Source of the DNA: Clostridiales bacterium UBA4706
Lineage (GTDB): Bacteria > Bacillota > Clostridia > Oscillospirales > Oscillospiraceae
Reading direction: 5' to 3'
Assembly (NCBI GenBank): GCA_002404605.1
Contig: DHKA01000050.1
Location: forward strand, 36,910 to 66,365
Length of the DNA: 29,456 nt
The notes beneath the pieces were generated by a model. That model worked only from the letters and a program-made list of their open reading frames with translations, was not told the DNA's origin and ran no database searches. The position numbers were made by a program, and so were the translations under genes. Shown piece by piece: positions 15,842-22,305 of the stretch. Within the stretch, counting starts at the first letter, position 1; every line of letters begins with the position of its first letter.

Positions 15842-16848
15842 AATTAAGAGGAACAGGCGTCGGCAGCATGTTTTACGGCATCGGCAACACCGGTCTTCCG
15901 AACCCGGCCGCCGCATTCTGCGAAGTTCTGCCCGACACCAGCGTTAACGTCACCATCGGCGCGGCCGACATCGGCCAAGGCGTCGCGACCGTCGCCGCGG
16001 CGATCGCCGCCGAAACGCTCGGTCTTGAGTTTGAAAACATCCACGTCACCTGGGCGGATACCCAGATCGCCCCCGAAGGCGGCGCGACCTCCGCCTCCCG
16101 CCAGACGTTCATCACCGGCAACGCCGTGAAGAATGCCTGCACGAACGCGATGGGCGAGCTCAAGCGCACCGCTTCCGAGTTTCTGAACGTCCCGCAGGAA
16201 GAGCTGATCTTCCGCCACCGCGAGATCTACAGCTCCAAGGATGAGTCCAAGAAGATGACCTATCCCGAGCTCATGGGCGCGATGGGCAAAAACGGCCGTC
16301 TGGCCGTTGGCGCGGGCTACTACAACCCGAAGACCACCTATCTGAATCCGGCCGACATGTCCGGTATTCCGTATGAGGTCTACTCCTACGCCACCTGCAT
16401 CATCGAGGTCGAGGTCGATACCGACACCGGCGAAGTGCAGCTTCTCAAGTGCGTTTCTGCGCACGACGTCGGTACGCCGGTCGGCGTGAAGATGTGCGAA
16501 GGGCAGATCGAAGGCGGTACTGCCATGGGCACCGGCTTCGTCATCAGCGAGAAGATCGAGATCGACCCGAAGACCTGCGCGATCAAGAACCCCTCGCTCA
16601 GCAAGTACATCATCGAGTCCAGCATGGACGTTCCCGAGGTGTATCCGATCGTTGTGTGCAGCGACGGCGACGCCGCTCCGTACGGCGCCAAGGGCATCGG
16701 CGAGCCGGCGCTCATCCCGAGCATCCCCGCGACGATGGCCGCCATCGGCAACGCGCTCGGCGTCAAGTTCTATCACACCCCCGTCCTCGCCGCCGACATC
16801 GTGAAGGCGTGGAAGGACAAGCAGGCAGCGGAGGCCGCCGCCAACTAA
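15838..16848 (+). CDS. ndhM: Nicotinate dehydrogenase, medium molybdopterin subunit
   Basis: This 336-residue protein is the second half of the molybdenum unit. It contains GAADIGQGVATVAAAIAAE at 41-59, the EGGATSASRQTF cofactor loop at 80-91 and the active-site motif GAKGIGEPA at 283-291, whose E289 is the base that activates the molybdenum ligand in this enzyme family. The start at 15838 shares ATGA with the ndhL stop and has GGAGG at 15825-15829, 8 nt upstream. An upstream TTG at 15823 would add five residues and is less likely. The split into L and M at an ATGA overlap means both chains must associate to form one active site. Confidence 0.92.
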   Translation: MKLRGTGVGSMFYGIGNTGLPNPAAAFCEVLPDTSVNVTIGAADIGQGVATVAAAIAAETLGLEFENIHVTWADTQIAPEGGATSASRQTFITGNAVKNACTNAMGELKRTASEFLNVPQEELIFRHREIYSSKDESKKMTYPELMGAMGKNGRLAVGAGYYNPKTTYLNPADMSGIPYEVYSYATCIIEVEVDTDTGEVQLLKCVSAHDVGTPVGVKMCEGQIEGGTAMGTGFVISEKIEIDPKTCAIKNPSLSKYIIESSMDVPEVYPIVVCSDGDAAPYGAKGIGEPALIPSIPATMAAIGNALGVKFYHTPVLAADIVKAWKDKQAAEAAAN

Positions 16849-16892
16849 GGTTGAAGGTACTCCCCTAAGGTACTTTTTAACAATAACTCATC

Positions 16893-16977
16893 GGCCGCGT
16901 CGTTCGCGGCGCGGCCAGCTTACCAAGCAATAAGGAACCGCGCACGTCCCTCTTCGGGCATTTAGCAGCTGCCCGAA
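16893..16977 (+). promoter_or_regulatory. Leader hairpins between ndhM and the transporter gene
   Basis: The 196-bp gap after ndhM has a repeated AAGGTACT block followed by T5 (16855-16878), a GC-rich 7-bp hairpin (16893-16899 with 16910-16916) and a perfect 8-bp hairpin (16953-16960 with 16970-16977). None is followed by a good T-run, so they look like leader structures rather than a clean terminator. Confidence 0.45.
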
Positions 16978-16998
16978 ACCGTACACAAGTAAACGCTC

Positions 16999-17020
16999 AA
17001 CGAATGTTGCAATCAACATT
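16999..17020 (+). promoter_or_regulatory. Candidate operator or RNA hairpin before the transporter gene
   Basis: AATGTTG at 17003-17009 and CAACATT at 17014-17020 form a perfect 7-bp inverted repeat with a 4-nt spacer, ending 5 nt before the Shine-Dalgarno AAGGGAGG (17026-17033). The blocks AACGAATGTT and AATCAACAT are shared with the hnr upstream region. Confidence 0.5.
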
Positions 17021-17044
17021 AAATTAAGGGAGGCACTTTAATTA

Positions 17045-18205
17045 ATGGCAAACAACAACACCGAGCTTAAGGGATGGGCCAAGTACTGCAAAGAGCAGAA
17101 CATTGAGTTCTCCACGAAGCGCATCTTCATCGACGGCCTGGGCGGTATGGCTCACGGTCTGTTCGCGTCTCTGCTGATCGGCTGCATCATCAATACCATC
17201 GGCATGTACGTTCCCCTGCTGAAGGACATCGTCGTCAACCCCTGGGGTTCCGAAGCTCTCGCGGGCGCGAACCTCCTCATCCAGAGCAAGACTGCTGCTT
17301 ACGCCGTGCAGGGCGCCGCTATGGCAGCTGCTATCGCGTATAGCATGAAGGCTCCCCCGTTCGTCATGTACTCCACGCTGGCTGTTGGCTACGCTGCCAA
17401 CGCCCTCGGCGCGCAGGGCGGACCTCTCGCCGTGTTCTTCGTCGTCGTCGTTGCCGTTTTCGCCGGCAAGCTGGTCTCTAAGCGCACCCCGATCGACATC
17501 ATCATCACCCCGTTCGTGACGATCGTTGTCGGCGTTCTCGTCGCTTACTTGATCGCTCCCCCGATCGGCAAGTTCGCCGTCGCTCTCGGCCAGCTCGTCA
17601 TGAAGGCGACCGCTCTCCAGCCCTTCTGGATGGGCATCCTCGTCTCCGCTCTCATGGGCATCATCCTGACTCTCCCCATCTCCTCCGCCGCTGTCTGCGC
17701 CGGTCTGAGTATTGTCGGTCTCGCCGGCGGCGCCTGCGTTGCTGGCTGCTCTGCTCACATGGTCGGCTTCGCTGTTGCGTCCTACCGTGAGAACGGCGTC
17801 CAGGGTCTCCTTTCTCAGGGCCTCGGCACCTCCATGCTCCAGGTTCCCAACCTGGTCCGCAAGCCCATCCTCTGGCTGCCCCCCGTGGTCGCTTCCATCG
17901 TGAACGGCCCGCTCGCCACCTGCCTGTTCAAGCTCCAGATGAACGGCGCTGCCATCAACTCCGGCATGGGTACCTCCGGCCTCTGCGGCCAGATCGGCCT
18001 CATCACCGGTTGGGCGGCCCCCATGTGCGAAGAGAACGCTGCTTTCGGCGTTGACTTCGCCGCCGCCACCGCCAGCCCGGCTCTGAACTGGATCGGCCTC
18101 ATCGTCTGCTCCTTCGTTATCCCCGCTCTTGTCAGCTGGCTCGTCAGTGAGCTCATGCGCAAGAAGGGCCTCATCAAGGAAGGCGACTACGCTCTCGATC
18201 TGTAA
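17045..18205 (+). CDS. PTS EIIC-type membrane protein without EIIA/EIIB domains; candidate nicotinate transporter
   Basis: This 386-residue protein is mostly hydrophobic, with about eight to ten membrane segments, for example near 35-57, 86-101, 127-145, 150-173, 196-245 and 354-376. It resembles the stand-alone 'PTS transporter subunit IIC' family that lacks phosphotransferase domains. Recognisable features are the polar N-terminal RIFIDGLGGMAHGLFASL stretch and the Gly-rich MGTSGLCGQIG loop near 310. It sits between ndhM and ena, flanked by structured leaders, inside a catabolic cluster with no other transporter. Uptake of nicotinate is therefore the natural guess, probably ion- or gradient-driven because no EIIA/EIIB is present. 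This is inference; the sequence does not show the substrate. Confidence 0.7.
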   Translation: MANNNTELKGWAKYCKEQNIEFSTKRIFIDGLGGMAHGLFASLLIGCIINTIGMYVPLLKDIVVNPWGSEALAGANLLIQSKTAAYAVQGAAMAAAIAYSMKAPPFVMYSTLAVGYAANALGAQGGPLAVFFVVVVAVFAGKLVSKRTPIDIIITPFVTIVVGVLVAYLIAPPIGKFAVALGQLVMKATALQPFWMGILVSALMGIILTLPISSAAVCAGLSIVGLAGGACVAGCSAHMVGFAVASYRENGVQGLLSQGLGTSMLQVPNLVRKPILWLPPVVASIVNGPLATCLFKLQMNGAAINSGMGTSGLCGQIGLITGWAAPMCEENAAFGVDFAAATASPALNWIGLIVCSFVIPALVSWLVSELMRKKGLIKEGDYALDL

Positions 18206-18626
18206 TCCTAACAGGCACAAACTTACTTACTCCCGGAGCAAGCTGCAGCTCCGAGGTAAGCACAGCTCGTGCGCGGATTTTTTAAAAAAGGCGTTGAGTT
18301 ATTAATATTCGCCGGTTCCCGGCGCTTCATGCGCCGGGAATTGAGCGGATGAGCTTAGGGAAATCAAGTCGGCTCCCCAGCCACAGTTAGACCGGGGAAC
18401 CAGGGGTTTTCTGCACGGTAAGGGCGTCCGCCCTTCCGGGCACACCCCTGCCGCGACAGAAAAACCCCTTGGACAGGGCTGCTGCCATATCCCGGATGTG
18501 CGGATGGCGGCGGAATGTCCGCGTGTACTCTGGCAAAACGCTTCCGGCGCAAAACTGCGCAACGCCGGGAGAGTTGGGCAAACACACATTTTAATTGCTG
18601 CGCGCAGCAGCAGAAGGGAGTTTACC
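18206..18626 (+). other. Long structured intergenic region before ena
   Basis: No credible gene lies in these 421 bp. After the terminator-like part (18226-18283) there is a perfect 10-bp hairpin (18316-18325 with 18331-18340), a stem pairing about 18371-18378 with 18394-18401, and a long imperfect helix 18400-18413 with 18457-18472. Inside that helix is a 7-bp hairpin (18420-18426 with 18429-18435). Further on are a hairpin 18544-18549 with 18563-18568 and a 12-bp palindrome at 18597-18608. The segment 18401-18407 can also pair with 18444-18450, an alternative fold. It may be a regulatory leader or a dispersed repeat. Confidence 0.6.
18226..18283 (+). terminator. Probable terminator after the transporter gene
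   Basis: Nested arms CTTAC (18226-18230) with GTAAG (18256-18260) and GGAGC (18235-18239) with GCTCC (18248-18252) are followed by a short GCAC/GTGC stem and a run of six T at 18278-18283. The stem-to-T spacing is not ideal. Confidence 0.5.
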
Positions 18627-19787
18627 ATGGCTACTCTGGTAATTAAGAACATCGGTAAGATCGTTTCCGGTGACATTGACCACCCCGTTCTTGAGGGCAG
18701 CGTCATCGTCATCAACGAGAACCTCATCGAGGCGATCGGCGGCGAAGAACTCCTCGCCAACGTCGGCGACGCGACCGTCGTCGATGCCAACGGCACCACC
18801 GTCACCCCGGGTCTCTGGGACACGCATGTGCATGTCTCCACGGCGGACGGCTACGGCACCCGTCAGAAGACCTATGGCTTCATTGAGAGTGCGAAAAACG
18901 GCGGCGTGACCACTATGATCTCTGCCGGCGAATGCCATATCCCCGGCCATCCCAAGGGTGACCCCGTCTACACCAAGGCGCAGGCCATTGTCGGCCACAA
19001 GTGCTTTGCTAAGGGCGTTTCCGGCGTGAAGGTCGAAGGCGGCGGACTGATCCTCGAGAAGGGTCTGGTCGAGAAGGACTTCGAAGACCTCGCCAAGGAA
19101 GGCGTCTGGGTCGTCGGCGAGATCGGCCTCGGCACCGTCAACAACCCCGAGACTGCGGCTCCCATGGTCGAGTGGGCCCACAAGTACGGCTTCAAGGTGC
19201 AGATGCACACCGGCGGTACTTCCATCCCCGGCTCCTCCACCGTTACCGCGGACGACGTCATCAAGACGAAGCCCGACGTTGTTTCCCACATCAATGGCGG
19301 CCCGACCTCCATTCCTCTGCACGAAGTTGACCGCATCATGGACGAGACTCCGTTCGCGATGGAGATCGTGCAGTGCGGCAACCCGAAGACCGCTCAGTAC
19401 GTCCTCAACCGCGCTGCCGAAAAGGGCCAGCTCGGCCGCGTGATCTTCGGCAACGACGCTCCGTCCGGCACGGGCATCATTCCTCTGGGCATCATGCGCA
19501 ACATCAGCTTCGCCGCTTCCATGACCGACATCGCCCCCGAAGTCTGCGTCGCCATGGCGACCGGCAACCCGGCGAAGGTCTACACGAAGCTCAACCGCGG
19601 CGTCATCGCCCCGGGTAAGGAAGCCGACCTGCTGATCATGGATACCCCGATGGGTTCCGTCGGCAAGGACGCCATGGAAGCCTTCGCCGCTGGCGATATT
19701 CCGGGCCTGTCCTATGTCATCATTGACGGCAAGATCAACGTCAAGAAGTCCAGCAACACTCCTCCTGCGTCGAGAAAGCCCTGCTGA
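18627..19787 (+). CDS. ena: Enamidase (1,4,5,6-tetrahydro-6-oxonicotinate amidohydrolase)
   Basis: This bifunctional amidohydrolase opens the tetrahydro-oxonicotinate ring and hydrolyses the resulting enamine, releasing ammonia and (S)-2-formylglutarate. The E. barkeri enzyme is a Fe-Zn member of the amidohydrolase superfamily. This 386-residue protein shows the binuclear metal ligands in order: HVH (H67, H69), E165 in VGEIGLG, H194 in QMHTGG, H221 in SHINGG and D277 in GNDAPSG. The C-terminal small domain follows (APGKEADLLIMDTP near 328-341). The ATG at 18627 has AAGGGAG 6 nt upstream; the frame is open back to 18498, but that part is structured leader. Dihydroorotase-like alternatives are unlikely given the neighbours. 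Confidence 0.9.
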   Translation: MATLVIKNIGKIVSGDIDHPVLEGSVIVINENLIEAIGGEELLANVGDATVVDANGTTVTPGLWDTHVHVSTADGYGTRQKTYGFIESAKNGGVTTMISAGECHIPGHPKGDPVYTKAQAIVGHKCFAKGVSGVKVEGGGLILEKGLVEKDFEDLAKEGVWVVGEIGLGTVNNPETAAPMVEWAHKYGFKVQMHTGGTSIPGSSTVTADDVIKTKPDVVSHINGGPTSIPLHEVDRIMDETPFAMEIVQCGNPKTAQYVLNRAAEKGQLGRVIFGNDAPSGTGIIPLGIMRNISFAASMTDIAPEVCVAMATGNPAKVYTKLNRGVIAPGKEADLLIMDTPMGSVGKDAMEAFAAGDIPGLSYVIIDGKINVKKSSNTPPASRKPC

Positions 19788-19848
19788 GCCTTGCTCGCAC
19801 AGAAGCCCAACTCATTTAGCTATTAATTTTTAATAGGAGGATATACCA

Positions 19849-20469
19849 ATGAAAGAGCCTAAGATTCGCAAGATCGTTACCACCCTCGAAGAAGTGTTCT
19901 ACGAGGGCGGCGCTGAGAAGCCCGTGGAGACCAACTCCGGCCGCAAGTCCATCAAGACTGTGTCCGTGGCTGCCGTTATCAAGAATCCGTACGCTGGCCA
20001 GTGGGTCGAGGACCTGTCTGAGCTGACCGAGTACGGTGAGTACCTGGGCGATCTGCTCACCAAGAAGGGTGCCGAGCTCCTCGGTGCCGAGAACGTTGAA
20101 ACCTACGGCAAGGGCTGCATCGTCGGTCTCGACGGCGAGCTGGAGCACTCCTCCGCTATGCTGCACCCGAAGTCCGGCAAGACCATCCGCGCTGCTATCG
20201 GCGGCGGCAAGTCCATCATTCCTTCCAACGAGAAGGTCGGCCCTGCCGGTTCCGAGCTGGACATCTCCCTGCACTTCAAAGATGCCGCTTTCGTGCGCAC
20301 CCACTACGGCTCCTTCGCGGTCCGTATTCCCGATGCCCCGAAGAACGATGAGATCGTCATGGCGGTCGTTCTGGCTGACGCCGGCCGTCCGCATGCCCTC
20401 GTCAACGGCGCTGGCCGTATCGGCGGTCTGCAGAAGTCCGAAGCCAAGTGCGAGGACGGCATGCACTAA
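19849..20469 (+). CDS. Amino acid synthesis (AA_synth, DUF1185) family protein of unknown role
   Basis: This 206-residue soluble protein is recognisable as a DUF1185/AA_synth family member by its overall pattern (KIVTTLEEVFYEGG at the start, a CIVGLDGELEHSSA segment near 89-102, AAIGGGKSIIPS near 114-125, and ALVNGAGRIGGL near 184-195). From memory, solved members have a fold related to chorismate mutase and the YjgF/RidA proteins; no reaction is established. The gene has an excellent ribosome site, TAGGAGG at 19834-19840, partly overlapped by a small AT-rich hairpin (19821-19835), and ends at a strong terminator. The position directly after enamidase suggests a helper in handling the enamine or formylglutarate intermediate. 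That is inference only. Confidence 0.7.
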   Translation: MKEPKIRKIVTTLEEVFYEGGAEKPVETNSGRKSIKTVSVAAVIKNPYAGQWVEDLSELTEYGEYLGDLLTKKGAELLGAENVETYGKGCIVGLDGELEHSSAMLHPKSGKTIRAAIGGGKSIIPSNEKVGPAGSELDISLHFKDAAFVRTHYGSFAVRIPDAPKNDEIVMAVVLADAGRPHALVNGAGRIGGLQKSEAKCEDGMH

Positions 20470-20487
20470 TTCTTCCCCGCGTTTAAC

Positions 20488-20519
20488 AATAGCCCCCTTG
20501 GCAACAAGGGGGCTATTTT
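20488..20519 (+). terminator. Strong intrinsic terminator inside the nicotinate cluster
   Basis: A perfect 13-bp stem (20488-20500 with 20505-20517), a GCAA tetraloop and TTTT. It separates the ena-side genes from dmdA and the carbon-skeleton genes. Confidence 0.92.
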
Positions 20520-20573
20520 CAAGAGCATGACCGCAGAGTATCTGCGGGAGAAAAGGCCTGGAGGACAGAATAA

Positions 20574-21758
20574 ATGAACCTTATTGAAAAGTATCTGGCA
20601 AAAGCGGCTGGCAAGGATCATGTCGCCCCCGGCCAGGATCTCACCTGCAAGGTGAGCTTTGTCGCCGCACACGACGTGACGGCTCCCATCGCCATCCGCA
20701 TGTTCCGCGAGATCGGCGTGAAGAAGGTTTTCGATCGCAGCCGCGTGGCGCTGATCGTTGACCATGTTTACCCCGCCGCCACGGAGAAGGCCCGCGCCAA
20801 CGTCTGGGCGATGGACGACTTCTCCAAGGAATTCGGCGTTCCCCTGTATCAGCGCGGTGAAGGCGTTATCCACCAGCTGATGTATGAAAAGCACAAGCAG
20901 AACCCCGGCGATATCGTTTGTATTGCTGACTCCCACACCGGCACCTGCGGCGGTTACGGTCAGATCGGCATCGGCGTCGGCTCCACGGAGCTCGCTGCGG
21001 CCATGGCGACCGGCACCCTCGATCTTGAGGTGCCCCAGGTTGTGCAGATATATCTCACCGGCAAGCGCCCCTCCAACGTTTTCGGCAAAGACCTTATCCT
21101 GTATCTCGGCAGCAAGTTCGGCTCCGACTATCTCGTGGACCGCGGCCTTCTTCTCACCGGCCCCGGCATCGACGATCTCTCCATCGCCGAGCGCATGACC
21201 GTCTGCAACATGGGTATCGAGATCGGCAGCATGATCACCATCTTCGGCACCGAAGAGAAGGAAAGCGACTGCTTCGAGACCTATGAGATCGACCTTTCCA
21301 CGCTTGAGCCGCAGATCTCCTGCCCCTTCAGCCCCGCGAACGTCGTTCCGGTGCGCGAGAAGGCCGGCATTAAGGTCACGCAGGTCGTCGTCGGCAGCTG
21401 CACCAACGGCCGCCTGAACGACATGGAGCAGGTCGCCAAGGCGTTCAAGGGTAAGAAGGTCAACCCCGACGTCAACGTGCTCATCGTTCCTGCTTCCCGC
21501 GAGATCCTCGGCCAGATGGAAGAGCGCGGCTGGACGAAGATCATCCGCGACGCCGGCGCCACCATCCTCAACCCCGGCTGCGGCTCCTGCTTCGGCGCAC
21601 ACGAGGGTCTTATCACCCCGCGCGATGTGTGTGTCTCCACGACGAACCGCAACTTCCCCGGCCGTATGGGAAGCAAGGTCGGCCAGATCTACCTGACGAG
21701 CCCGGCTACCGCGGCGGCCACCGCCCTCACGGGCGTCATCACCGTTCCGGAGGTGTAA
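20574..21758 (+). CDS. dmdA: 2,3-dimethylmalate dehydratase, large subunit
   Basis: With DmdB it catalyses the reversible hydration of dimethylmaleate to (2R,3S)-2,3-dimethylmalate. The 394-residue protein is an aconitase / isopropylmalate isomerase large-subunit homologue. The [4Fe-4S] cysteines are C276 (VGSCTNGR), C336 and C339 (NPGCGSCFGAHEG). ADSHTGTCGG at 118-127 and NRNFPGRMG at 358-366 are the usual active-site segments. GGAGGA at 20560-20565 precedes the ATG. Sequence alone cannot separate it from LeuC. The assignment rests on the mgm-mii-dml neighbours, where a dimethylmaleate hydratase is required. No leuA or leuB is in view. Confidence 0.87.
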   Translation: MNLIEKYLAKAAGKDHVAPGQDLTCKVSFVAAHDVTAPIAIRMFREIGVKKVFDRSRVALIVDHVYPAATEKARANVWAMDDFSKEFGVPLYQRGEGVIHQLMYEKHKQNPGDIVCIADSHTGTCGGYGQIGIGVGSTELAAAMATGTLDLEVPQVVQIYLTGKRPSNVFGKDLILYLGSKFGSDYLVDRGLLLTGPGIDDLSIAERMTVCNMGIEIGSMITIFGTEEKESDCFETYEIDLSTLEPQISCPFSPANVVPVREKAGIKVTQVVVGSCTNGRLNDMEQVAKAFKGKKVNPDVNVLIVPASREILGQMEERGWTKIIRDAGATILNPGCGSCFGAHEGLITPRDVCVSTTNRNFPGRMGSKVGQIYLTSPATAAATALTGVITVPEV

Positions 21759-21764
21759 GCACAA

Positions 21765-22259
21765 ATGGAAAAGATCAAAGGTAAAGTTATCATTCTCGGC
21801 GACGACGTCGATACCGACCAGATCCTCCCCGGCTACGCGATGAGCGAGCCCTACGAGGAGATCGGCAAGTACGCCATGGCCGGTCTCCCGACGGAGGACT
21901 TCAAGCTCAACCGCGAGACCGGCTGCATTCTCGTCGCCGGACGCAACTTCGGCTGCGGCTCCTCCCGCGAGCAGGCCCCCATCGCTCTCAAGCAGGCGCA
22001 GGTCGCGCTCGTCGTGGCGCAGGGCTTCGCCCGCATCTTCCGCCGCAACTGCATCAACATCGGTATGCCGGTGTTCGTTGCTGACGCCGTGAAGAAGCTC
22101 CACACCGGCGAGATCATCGAGGTCGATCTCGAAAAAGGCACGATCACCGCGCCCTGCGGCGTCATCGAGTCCAACCCTCTTTCGGAGAACGTGCTCAAAA
22201 CACTCGAATACGGCGGATTGATTCCCCGTGTACGCGCCGAGCTCGGCATCACCGAATAA
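21765..22259 (+). CDS. dmdB: 2,3-dimethylmalate dehydratase, small subunit
   Basis: This 164-residue swivel-domain subunit completes the aconitase-type active site. It has the typical start GKVIILGDDVDTDQILPG near 6-23, the conserved GRNFGCGSSREQAP at 59-72 with the catalytic serine and the substrate-binding arginine, and FARIFRRNCINIG near 88-100. It follows dmdA by 6 nt, with GGAGG inside the end of dmdA as the ribosome site, so the two are made together. By sequence it is a LeuD homologue; context gives the specific name. Confidence 0.87.
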   Translation: MEKIKGKVIILGDDVDTDQILPGYAMSEPYEEIGKYAMAGLPTEDFKLNRETGCILVAGRNFGCGSSREQAPIALKQAQVALVVAQGFARIFRRNCINIGMPVFVADAVKKLHTGEIIEVDLEKGTITAPCGVIESNPLSENVLKTLEYGGLIPRVRAELGITE

Positions 22260-22305
22260 ACCGGTTTGAAAGAATCAAATAAGGAATATACAGAGGAGAA
22301 GAGCA

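Noticed and set aside
16855..16878. Terminator after ndhM
   Set aside because: The AAGGTACT blocks are direct rather than inverted repeats; only a 4-bp GTAC pairing is possible before the T-run.
18498..18626. N-terminal extension of ena
   Set aside because: This part lies in the structured intergenic region. The ATG at 18627 has a proper ribosome site and gives an amidohydrolase of 386 residues, the expected length.
20574..22259. Isopropylmalate isomerase (leuCD) for leucine synthesis
   Set aside because: The sequence family fits, but no other leucine genes are near and the flanking genes need a dimethylmaleate hydratase.
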